Below are positions 25,636 through 33,485 of a DNA stretch of 64,000 nt, piece after piece. Every line of letters begins with the position of its first letter. Within the stretch, counting starts at the first letter, position 1. The notes under the pieces were generated by a model. The model did not search any database and was not told the origin of the DNA. It saw nothing but the letters and a program-made list of their open reading frames with translations. This DNA is from Pseudomonadota bacterium (GTDB lineage: Bacteria > Pseudomonadota > Gammaproteobacteria > Steroidobacterales > Steroidobacteraceae): assembly GCA_023423935.1 (NCBI GenBank), contig JAFAEQ010000070.1, positions 1 through 64,000 on the forward strand, given 5' to 3'. Made by a program: the position numbers and the translations under genes.

Positions 25636-26373
25636 CTACAGCTGCAGGCGTCGAAACACAGGTTCCGGAATCAACTTGATGATGACCATGATCCAGCGCC
25701 AGAACCACGGTACATAGAGCACTGGCGTTCCGCTGATCATCGCTCTTGCAATCGCCCGCCCAACGCTTGCGGGAGAGGCCCACAGAAAGCCTTTCTTCAT
25801 TGCCGCAGTCATCGGCGTGCTCACGAATCCCGGCTTAATCGTGACGACACGGACGCCTTTGCGATAGAGCCGCTGGCGCAAACCGCTCGTGAATGCAGTC
25901 ACCGTCGCTTTGGCGGAGCCATACACGTAATTCGATTGTCGGCCGCGATCGCCCGCAACGGATGAGATCACCGCGAGCGTGCCCTTACCCTGTGCTTCGA
26001 AGTGATTGGCGAGATGCGTGCAAAGCGCCATGAAGCTCAGCGCGTTGGTGTTGAACTCATCGAGCATGACATCGACCGATCCCTCACAGGCCTTCTGATC
26101 CGAGAGCGTGCCGTGCGCGATCAAGGCCATGTCCAGGCCGCCGAGCGTATGTGCTGCGCGTTCGATGACTGAGGAGAGTTGGCTCAAGTCACGGAGGTCG
26201 ACTGCATGATTGCCGACGAGTGATGCGCCTCGTACTTTCAGGTCGTCCGCGATCGCTTGCACGCGCGAGGAAGAGCGGCCGACCAGAAACAGCGCGTCAC
26301 CTTTTGCCGCGAACTCGCGTGCGGTCGCTTCGGCGATGGCGGACGTTGCACCTACGATCAGGATTCTTCTCAT
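25636..26373 (-). CDS. DprE2-like SDR, polyprenyl-phosphate 2-keto-pentose reductase
   Basis: A 245-aa short-chain dehydrogenase. It has the cofactor loop GATSAIAEATA (residues 8-18), the mid-chain IAHGTLSD, and the catalytic Ser and YGSAK. In mycobacteria DprE2 reduces the keto intermediate made by DprE1 to decaprenyl-phospho-arabinose. Here it follows a DprE1-like gene by 4 bp, after a UbiA gene, which supports the same role on a polyprenyl-phosphate pentose. It ends the four-gene minus operon. A general SDR is the alternative, but the gene order argues for DprE2. Confidence 0.83.
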   Translation of the reverse strand: MRRILIVGATSAIAEATAREFAAKGDALFLVGRSSSRVQAIADDLKVRGASLVGNHAVDLRDLSQLSSVIERAAHTLGGLDMALIAHGTLSDQKACEGSVDVMLDEFNTNALSFMALCTHLANHFEAQGKGTLAVISSVAGDRGRQSNYVYGSAKATVTAFTSGLRQRLYRKGVRVVTIKPGFVSTPMTAAMKKGFLWASPASVGRAIARAMISGTPVLYVPWFWRWIMVIIKLIPEPVFRRLQL

Positions 26374-26377
26374 TGTC

Positions 26378-27676
26378 TCAAGGTCCTGTTACACGCCGCC
26401 AGAATGAAGATGAAAATGCAGGATCGATGTGGCGCGTGAAATCGCGCCATGTAGGAAAGTATTCTTGAAAAGCAGTCGCAGACATGCGCGCGTCCTTAGC
26501 TGGATAAACGGCACCTCCGCAGTACCGCGTGATGTCATCCAGCGCATCGAGCAGAGCGAGCGTGCGAGGTCCGCGATTCGGAAAATCGATCGCCAGCGTG
26601 GTGCCAGGTCGCGGAAACGACAACATGCCGGGCGACCGGATGTCGCCGAAGTTCTTTAGCACGAGCAAGAACGAGCCCATGCCGGACCTGGCGATTCGTT
26701 GCAGCATGTCGGTGAGAGCGGGAAGCGCAGCGGCGGGAGGAATGACACACTGATACTGAAAGAAGCCCTTCGGTCCGTAAATGCGATTCCATTCGTGAAT
26801 GCTGTCGAGCGGATAGAAGAATGGCTTGTAATGCCACACCGCGTCGCGGCTGTCGACGCCTGGACGGTTGTAGTACATCACATTGAACGCGCGCAGGGAC
26901 CACCCATTCACGAGCGACACTGGTGGTGTGATGGGCATGCGGCGCGAGCTAGTTCGAAAACGCTCTCCGTCGAGAGCGGGCAGGTGATTCCCTCGAATGA
27001 AGATCCCTCGTCCGAGTTTGCGACCCGATGCGGAACAGTCGATCCAGGAGACGGTGTATTCGTAATCGCGATCCGAAGCCCCGGAAAGCTCGAAGAAGTC
27101 GGCCAGCGTGCCAAAGCGCTGACTGTCACCGCGGATCCACGCGCCTGGCACCCGGCGCAACTTGAGCTGCACACTTCGGATGAGCCCCGTGAGACCGAGT
27201 CCGCCGATGGTTGCGGAGAAAAGATCAGCGTTTTCGTGCCTCGAACAGCGCAGGAGCTCTCCCGTCGAGCGCTGAAGCGTGAACTCGAGAACATGATTGC
27301 CGAAAGTGCCAGCGCGATGATGATTCTTTCCGTGCACGTCATTTGCAATCGCGCCACCGACCGTCACCAGCGCGGTGCCAGGCGTGACCGGAGGGAAGAA
27401 TCCCATTGGCAGAAATCGATCAATGATCTCCTGGAGCAATACGCCGGGTTCGCATTCGAGGATGCCGGTGCTTGGATCGAAGCTCTGGAAGCGATCCATT
27501 GCACGTGTGCTGAGCAAGGTGCCGCCATCGTTCAGACAAACGTCTCCGTAGCTGCGCCCATTCCCGAAAGGCAGGAGCGATGGACCGCGCGGGATCGGTG
27601 CGAAGCGATCGGGCAGGGTGATGATGCGGTGATCGTAACGCGGCCAACGACCCCAGGACGTTCCAACTTCCGTCAT
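26378..27676 (-). CDS. DprE1-like FAD oxidoreductase, polyprenyl-phosphate ribose 2-oxidase
   Basis: A 432-aa FAD-linked oxidase. The VAO-type block GGAIANDVHGKNHHRAGTFG near residue 110 matches DprE1, including the flavin-contacting His region. The substrate Lys is in YPAKDAR near the C-terminus. DprE1 oxidises the 2-OH of decaprenyl-phospho-ribose. Where the mycobacterial enzyme has the benzothiazinone-target Cys (in ICVDFP), this one reads LAIDFP, so Ala replaces Cys. The start MTEVGTSWG at 27676 is 4 bp after the UbiA stop and better than a longer start inside that gene. It lies between UbiA and DprE2. Confidence 0.86.
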   Translation of the reverse strand: MTEVGTSWGRWPRYDHRIITLPDRFAPIPRGPSLLPFGNGRSYGDVCLNDGGTLLSTRAMDRFQSFDPSTGILECEPGVLLQEIIDRFLPMGFFPPVTPGTALVTVGGAIANDVHGKNHHRAGTFGNHVLEFTLQRSTGELLRCSRHENADLFSATIGGLGLTGLIRSVQLKLRRVPGAWIRGDSQRFGTLADFFELSGASDRDYEYTVSWIDCSASGRKLGRGIFIRGNHLPALDGERFRTSSRRMPITPPVSLVNGWSLRAFNVMYYNRPGVDSRDAVWHYKPFFYPLDSIHEWNRIYGPKGFFQYQCVIPPAAALPALTDMLQRIARSGMGSFLLVLKNFGDIRSPGMLSFPRPGTTLAIDFPNRGPRTLALLDALDDITRYCGGAVYPAKDARMSATAFQEYFPTWRDFTRHIDPAFSSSFWRRVTGP

Positions 27677-27680
27677 TAGG

Positions 27681-29120
27681 CTAGATGGCTGCGAGGATGA
27701 TGAAGCCCATGAGCCCAAGCACTGCCAGACTCAGCCGATCGCGCAGCGCGAACACGACGGGGTCGTCATGCATCTGGCCGCGAGTGGTCAGCAACCACAC
27801 GCGACTGATCCAGTACAGGAGCAGCGGGCAGATCAGCCAGAGCGGCTTGCTGTGTTTGTAAAGCATCATCGATTCAGGGCTGTTGAGATACAACGCCATG
27901 ACCAAGATCGTGCAGAAGCCCGACGCGACTCCCAAACCGAGCAGCAGTGGTAGATCTGTGGGCCAGTAGCCGCGACCGTGCCCCCCCATCTTGCCAGCCT
28001 TGTTCGCATCGTCGAGCTCTGTATAGCGCTTGACGCATCCGAGACTCAGAAAGATGAACATCGAGAATGCCAGTAGCCAGAAGGACGGCTGAATCAACGT
28101 CGCCGCGGCGCCTGCGATGATGCGCATGGTGTACAAACCTGCGAGCGTCATGACGTCCACGATGGCTGCCTTTTTCAGCCTCAACGAGTAGGCCCATGTG
28201 AGCACGTAATAGCCCGCTAACGTGGCACAGAAGAAAAGATTGACCGTAACTGCGATGGCGACTGCGCCCAGCATTAGTAGGGCTGCGGCCACCAGGCCTG
28301 ATCGGGCCGACAACTCGCCGGAGGCGAAAGGCCGGAAGCGTTTGCGCGGGTGTTGGCGATCTGCCGCGAGATCGAGCAGGTCGTTGATAATGTAAACGCT
28401 CGATGCGCAGAATCCGAAGGCGATGAATGCGCGGATGCACAGACCCAGGACGCCAGGCTCGAGGATCGCGTGAGCCAGCACCGCAGGCAGAAAAATCAAT
28501 GCGTTCTTGACCCACTGATGCAGCCGTGCAGCTTTCAGCCACAGCGCGATCGATGCGCCGCCAGGGTTGAACACGCGGCCTACGTCAGCAACCTTGCGAG
28601 CGCGATTCACCAACGAAGCGGAGCCGACGACGATTGCCTGTCGCGCCGACTGCCATACGTGCGCGTCCTTGGGTTCATTGCCAGCATAGTCGAAACCTCG
28701 CTCGCCGAAGCGCTCGACGAGGAGTCGACGCTTATCCTCGCCTGAGAAATTGTCTGTGCCATTGCTTGCCAGCACTTCATCGAACAGGCCCAGATGATTT
28801 GCGACGCTATCGGCGATCTTGCGATCGGCGGCGGTGACGAGCACGACCCTACGGCCCGATGCACGTTCCGCCTGTAGCCACTCCAGGATCTCCTGGCGGA
28901 ATGGGAAGGCAGCTCCGTCCACAGTGACGAGCTTCGATACTTCACGTTTGAATGCGGCCTTACCACGCCCCAGCCACATCGGCAATGAAAGCAGCGAAAT
29001 GGGCGAGCGACGAGCGAGGCTGAGCAGGCTCTCGTGTAGCGTGTCGACAGGAGTCAGCGTGCCGTCGAGGTCGACACACAGAGGAATGCTATCGACGGAA
29101 GTTAAAGCGTTTGCAGACAT
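27681..29120 (-). CDS. HAD phosphatase - UbiA prenyltransferase fusion
   Basis: A 479-aa fusion. Residues 1-190 are a HAD hydrolase (VDLDGTLTP motif I near 17-25, VLVTAAD motif II, and the acidic DYAGNEPKDAHVW motif IV). Residues 200-479 form a UbiA membrane domain with about eight hydrophobic segments. The first Asp-rich motif is INDLLDLAADRQHPRKRFRP, and the second site is YSLRLKKAAIVD. This UbiA type makes polyprenyl-phospho-5-phosphoribose from polyprenyl phosphate and PRPP in mycobacteria. The HAD part could remove the 5-phosphate before DprE1 acts (inference). It is 12 bp from the upstream flippase-like gene and 4 bp from dprE1. Confidence 0.88.
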   Translation of the reverse strand: MSANALTSVDSIPLCVDLDGTLTPVDTLHESLLSLARRSPISLLSLPMWLGRGKAAFKREVSKLVTVDGAAFPFRQEILEWLQAERASGRRVVLVTAADRKIADSVANHLGLFDEVLASNGTDNFSGEDKRRLLVERFGERGFDYAGNEPKDAHVWQSARQAIVVGSASLVNRARKVADVGRVFNPGGASIALWLKAARLHQWVKNALIFLPAVLAHAILEPGVLGLCIRAFIAFGFCASSVYIINDLLDLAADRQHPRKRFRPFASGELSARSGLVAAALLMLGAVAIAVTVNLFFCATLAGYYVLTWAYSLRLKKAAIVDVMTLAGLYTMRIIAGAAATLIQPSFWLLAFSMFIFLSLGCVKRYTELDDANKAGKMGGHGRGYWPTDLPLLLGLGVASGFCTILVMALYLNSPESMMLYKHSKPLWLICPLLLYWISRVWLLTTRGQMHDDPVVFALRDRLSLAVLGLMGFIILAAI

Positions 29121-29132
29121 GATCGAACCAAT

Positions 29133-30116
29133 TTATGAAGTCGCATTGGCGCTGGCGCGGCGGGGCGCCGAGAATTCTGCTGCTGACGCCGCTACAACTC
29201 CGATGAGAACAGCAAACCAAAGCGTAGCCAGGCGGCATAGAAGCGTCGCGAGAACAGCCGTCGACAAAGGTGCTCCCGCCTGAACAAGTAAGGCTGTCAT
29301 CACGATTTCCATGCCGCCGATACCGCCCGGCAGGAACAGAGCGGCAGTGCCAGCCAACGCAGCTACTGAGTAAATGCCTATCGCGCTGGCGAGGCCAACG
29401 TCTAGCTGCAGAGCTTCGCAGATCAGATAAAGACCGGCCCCCTCGGCTCCCCAGGCGATTACACCCAATACCGCGCCGCCCGTGAGGAGCTTCGGTCGCA
29501 GCAGCTGCGCAGAAGAGACTGTTAGGTTTGCCGCGTGCGCAAGCCAGCGCCCAAGCCGACCTGGCTGGCGACTGGATAACCGCGAGAGCCAACCATGAAT
29601 ACTGCTGCTCGTTGCGGCCATCACCGCCACCACCGTCACTCCGGACATGATCAGGACCAAGGGCCTGTACGTGGGGTGATCAAGCACCAGCAAAGTGGCG
29701 AGCAGGACAATTGCTAGGAGGTCAAGTAAACGCTCCACGAAAAGCGTCGCGAGGCTTTCCGAATAGCTCACTCCGTGATCCCGCAGATAGAAGGATCGCA
29801 CCGCTTCCCCCGCCTTACCGGGGCTTACGGTGAATGCGAATCCGCTGAGGTAGTACATCAGGTGTCGCGACCAGGGAATCTGGTGCCCGAACTCCCGGAC
29901 GTAGCCGTGCCAGCGCTGAAATCGCAGCACATAATTGAGCGCCGAAAGCGCCAAGACACTCCCGCAGCCTGCGATGCCGAGTTGCACCAGCGCTGTTTCG
30001 AGCCTCCTGGCATCAACCGCTATCGCCAGGCCCATATACGCCAGTACCCCGATGGCCGAGACGAAGATAAGCACGCGTCTGCGCTTGGCAAACAGTCCTG
30101 GTTCAGCCGTATTCAA
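29133..30116 (-). CDS. Flippase-like (LPG synthase transmembrane family) membrane protein
   Basis: A 327-aa protein with about eight hydrophobic segments and the family block FTVSPGKAGEAVRSFYLRDHGVSYSESLATLFVERLLDLLAI. This is the lysylphosphatidylglycerol-synthase TM / YbhN type, often annotated as flippase-like. It heads the UbiA-DprE1-DprE2 operon, so a role in moving the lipid-linked pentose across the inner membrane is plausible, but this is inference. The mycobacterial pathway uses different candidate flippases. Confidence 0.8.
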   Translation of the reverse strand: MNTAEPGLFAKRRRVLIFVSAIGVLAYMGLAIAVDARRLETALVQLGIAGCGSVLALSALNYVLRFQRWHGYVREFGHQIPWSRHLMYYLSGFAFTVSPGKAGEAVRSFYLRDHGVSYSESLATLFVERLLDLLAIVLLATLLVLDHPTYRPLVLIMSGVTVVAVMAATSSSIHGWLSRLSSRQPGRLGRWLAHAANLTVSSAQLLRPKLLTGGAVLGVIAWGAEGAGLYLICEALQLDVGLASAIGIYSVAALAGTAALFLPGGIGGMEIVMTALLVQAGAPLSTAVLATLLCRLATLWFAVLIGVVAASAAEFSAPRRASANATS

Positions 30117-30322
30117 CTTCGAGATCTCCGGGCTCAGGCCTGAGCATGAAGGGGCTTAGGGTAGCCGCAAAGAGACATAGAAAGAGTGCATTACTTCTCA
30201 CCTGGATATGTGGTGCTTGGGCGCGCTTGGAACCGTGAATTCAAAGGCATTTCCGATGTCGTGCCGTTGTACGCGCCGCTGCGCCGGCTATAGTGTGGGG
30301 CACACAAAGCCCACCGAAGTAT

Positions 30323-31891
30323 ATGACTGAATCCAGCGAAGCACCTGCGACCGCTCCAGTTCTGGGTGAGACCAACACTGTGGGTGCAACCACCCCGCGT
30401 TCGCGTGCCACTAAGAGCGACTGGATCGTCCTGACGCTCACGATCAGTTCGTTGTCCCTCTGGTTCTGGCTCGGGTTTCCCTGGCAGCATCACAACGAAT
30501 CCCTTGTCTGGGCGATTGAGCTGGCCCGGGCGAGCTTCTGGGACACGCTGGCCAGCAATCCGATCACGCCAGTCCAGACGTACCGTCCGCTTGGCGTAGC
30601 GATGGCGTGGGTCCTGTTCAGCATTACTCACCAGGGTATCTGGCTTCAACAGCTGGTGAATTTCGCCATCACTGCATACGCGTGGGTCTTGGCGTCGCGG
30701 AGCGTCCAGAATCGCATCGAGTTCGCGTGGCTCAGCTTTGTGTGCAACGCTGGCTTCTTCTCCGGTTACATCTACCTCTTTCATCTGCACGGTGTCTTCT
30801 ATGGCCCGCTGTTTCTTTACCTCGCGTACTTGCTGATGCTCGATCGGCGCGAGCCGGAGATGTCTTGGCGAATGGGCCTGACGCAACTTGGCGTCGCGAT
30901 CGTCGTTTCGTTGTTCCATACCTTTGCACTGCTGTTCTACGCAGCCTTCCTTGCGGGGACCTGGCTGCAGAATAGAGTCCGAGGCAAGGAAGGGGGTCTT
31001 GCGATCGCGGTGGCATGCGCGTTCGTGTCCGGAATCCTGATGAAGTTGCTGGTATCCGGCGCGCCTGGATTGGGCGCGGACGATCCCGTGCTCGGTTCCG
31101 TGGTCACCTACCGCGCGCTCGAGCTAAATGGACTGCTCTCTGCGTTATCGATCGTGCTGGCGGTTCTCACTGCCATCACGGCAAAACCGTTCGCCAAGTT
31201 TCGTGCGCTTGCCGCGCTGGGTACGCTGGTAACAGGTGCCGTGCTGCTATACCTCGGTCTTCCCGCCATATTTGCCTGGATTGCGGTGTGCCTGTGCACG
31301 TCGCTCCTTCAGCGAAATTTTGCGATGTCAGCCCTGATCGGAGCGACCGCACTTCTCTCGGTGGCGACCGCGACAGGGTCGCCCACATACGGACTATTCA
31401 CGTTGATGACCTGCGTTTGTGTCACGGCGGACGCGCTACCCACATCGGATTCGATGATCGAAATTCTGCGAAAGGGTGCTGTGGCCGCGATTGCGGCTGC
31501 CGTTCTTTTGTTCGTGTCTCTTCGGGCGGACGTGCATATTCCCCTGGTGAGCAATCAAGTTCTCGCATTACGCGCGGAAGGGGAAAAGACCCAGCAGATG
31601 ATGCAAGTATTCGATTGGATCGATGCTCAGCCAACCCTCAAGGGGCATCTGCAGCTGTGCCAGCCCGGTGATTTTCCAGTGAGATCAAACGATGCGATCG
31701 TGCGGACGTTTCGGGCGCCTACGCATGCATGGCCGTTCGATGAGTACGTAAAGGCGCGTTTCGGTCCCCGGGTTGCCGAGTTGCACCCCGAACTCCTGCT
31801 GTGTTTCGGGGGACAGCGACCACCAGACACATCGGTCGTTCATGTGATCGAGGGGCGCTGGGCAGGGGATGTCGCGCTGCTCACGCGCTAA
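30323..31891 (+). CDS. Polytopic inner-membrane protein, unknown function
   Basis: A 522-aa protein with roughly ten to eleven hydrophobic segments and a polar C-terminal region (about 430-522). The first loop after TM1 contains HHNESLVWAIELARASFWDTL and TYRPLG, a layout seen in some GT-C glycosyltransferases, in which a short extracytoplasmic loop holds the acidic site. No clear DxD or ExD is seen, so I do not assign an enzyme. ATG 30323 (MTESSEAPATAP) gives a normal cytoplasmic N-terminus; a start 10 codons earlier is less likely. It diverges from the flippase gene and precedes the O-antigen ligase gene, so a role in polymer assembly is likely. Confidence 0.8.
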   Translation: MTESSEAPATAPVLGETNTVGATTPRSRATKSDWIVLTLTISSLSLWFWLGFPWQHHNESLVWAIELARASFWDTLASNPITPVQTYRPLGVAMAWVLFSITHQGIWLQQLVNFAITAYAWVLASRSVQNRIEFAWLSFVCNAGFFSGYIYLFHLHGVFYGPLFLYLAYLLMLDRREPEMSWRMGLTQLGVAIVVSLFHTFALLFYAAFLAGTWLQNRVRGKEGGLAIAVACAFVSGILMKLLVSGAPGLGADDPVLGSVVTYRALELNGLLSALSIVLAVLTAITAKPFAKFRALAALGTLVTGAVLLYLGLPAIFAWIAVCLCTSLLQRNFAMSALIGATALLSVATATGSPTYGLFTLMTCVCVTADALPTSDSMIEILRKGAVAAIAAAVLLFVSLRADVHIPLVSNQVLALRAEGEKTQQMMQVFDWIDAQPTLKGHLQLCQPGDFPVRSNDAIVRTFRAPTHAWPFDEYVKARFGPRVAELHPELLLCFGGQRPPDTSVVHVIEGRWAGDVALLTR

Positions 31892-32059
31892 TTTGACCGA
31901 GAAGGCACCACGTAACCGTCTTTTCAGCGAGCGGTGTCCGACGGTTGCCCCAACCAGGCTGAAGATGGTTAAAGTTCACCGCTTTCATCGACGCACGATG
32001 TGTGTTTTGTGTGCGCCAGGAGCCAATGCGGCCCTGGCTCTGGAAGAGGTGTACGAGCA

Positions 32060-33457
32060 ATGAGGTCCTTTGCGCAGCCCGTAGTCGCGGCCACCTCTGC
32101 GCGATCAGACACCCGAAATCGCGGCTTGGTCGGCCTGATGGTGTCGGTCCTCATCGTCTACCTCATCGTGCCGGAAGGTTTCGACTATTCCAGCCTGGCG
32201 AATGTTACGAGAACTGGCAGTGTAGTAACCAAACTCATCTGGCTGGTTCTGCTGGGGGTTGGGTTGGTGCTAACCCTGGGCAAAATGGGCAGACTGCTCA
32301 AAGTATTGCGGGCCATCAATCCGTTTCTCCTCGCGCTCATCGCTCTTGCAGCAATGAGCTTGCTCTGGTCCATCGACCCCGGAACGACGCTCAAGAGGGT
32401 TGTACGCCTGATCACGTTTCTCGTGGTTGGCCTGGCCTTCGTCGTAACAGGTTGGCATCCAAACCGGTTTCAAAGCGTGGTGCGGCTTGTCCTCACACTG
32501 CTGCTATTCGGGTCGATTGTTTTCGTTATGACCGCCGATCCTAGTCTCACGATGGAAACCGGCAATCTCGCTCAGCTCGTCAACTCGTGGCATGGGCTCG
32601 CGCTGCAGAAGAACTCGCTTGGGTCTCTTGCTGCTTTCGGCATGATCTTTTGGGCGCATGGTTATCTCTCCAAGCAAACCGGCTTGATGGCGACCATCTT
32701 CGGCTTCTCTTCGAGTGTCATTTGTCTGATTGGCTCGCGAAGTTCCACTAATCTGATGGCAGCGCTGTTTGGATTGATGTTCATCTTCATGCTGCTGCGC
32801 TTTCCTGCGGGGTTACGCCGCTACATGCCGTATGTCGTGGGTGCCTTTGCTGCTTTGCTCGTGGTCTATGCCCTCGCCGTACTGAAACTGGTTCCGGGAC
32901 TGGACATTCTGCTGAAGCCGATCGTGGCTTTCTCCGGCAAAGATCTCACGTTCTCGGGTCGAACCGAAATCTGGGCGATCATCAACGAGAACATCGTGGC
33001 TCATCCATTTCTCGGAACTGGTTACGGCGCGTACTGGATCGGTGAATACCCTTGGTCTCCTTCTTACCAGTTCCTTACAAGGCTGTACTTTTATCCGTCG
33101 CAGTCGCACAACGGCTATCTGGAAGTGATCAACGACATGGGGGCCGTCGGAGGATTTCTCCTCGTCGGGTTTCTGCTGGTGTATGTGCGCCAATGTCTGC
33201 GGCTACTCAAGGTCTCACGCGCGCAGGCGGCACTTTACCTGACGATTCTGTTCTTTCAGCTGATCGCCAATTTGTCCGAGGCGCGATGGTTCAGCGCTAC
33301 GAGTCCAGAGTTCATGATCGTGCTGCTGGCCAGTTGCTGCATGGCTCGCAACCTGGTTGATAGCAAGGCAACACCTCCGGCGCCACGCGTTCAACCGGCC
33401 AATGCAACAGATCCGGTGCGGCCTGTGCGGGGACCCGCTCGATGGCAACGTCGATGA
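32060..33457 (+). CDS. O-antigen ligase / Wzy-type polymerase
   Basis: A 465-aa inner-membrane protein with about eleven hydrophobic segments and a large periplasmic loop. The loop carries the WaaL/Wzy_C signature region: FSGRTEIWAIINENIVAHPFLGTGYGAYW (about 300-330) and SQSHNGYLEVINDMGAVG (about 350-368), with the conserved Arg and His. It probably polymerises or ligates lipid-linked repeat units in the periplasm. ATG 32060 was chosen; the frame extends 20 codons upstream without hydrophobic content. It converges on the GH9 gene; a 7-bp hairpin (GAGCGAA/TTCGCTC, 33471-33487) spans the gap and the GH9 stop. Confidence 0.88.
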   Translation: MRSFAQPVVAATSARSDTRNRGLVGLMVSVLIVYLIVPEGFDYSSLANVTRTGSVVTKLIWLVLLGVGLVLTLGKMGRLLKVLRAINPFLLALIALAAMSLLWSIDPGTTLKRVVRLITFLVVGLAFVVTGWHPNRFQSVVRLVLTLLLFGSIVFVMTADPSLTMETGNLAQLVNSWHGLALQKNSLGSLAAFGMIFWAHGYLSKQTGLMATIFGFSSSVICLIGSRSSTNLMAALFGLMFIFMLLRFPAGLRRYMPYVVGAFAALLVVYALAVLKLVPGLDILLKPIVAFSGKDLTFSGRTEIWAIINENIVAHPFLGTGYGAYWIGEYPWSPSYQFLTRLYFYPSQSHNGYLEVINDMGAVGGFLLVGFLLVYVRQCLRLLKVSRAQAALYLTILFFQLIANLSEARWFSATSPEFMIVLLASCCMARNLVDSKATPPAPRVQPANATDPVRPVRGPARWQRR

Positions 33458-33485
33458 CGTTATGCCGCAGGAGCGAAGCTTTCGC

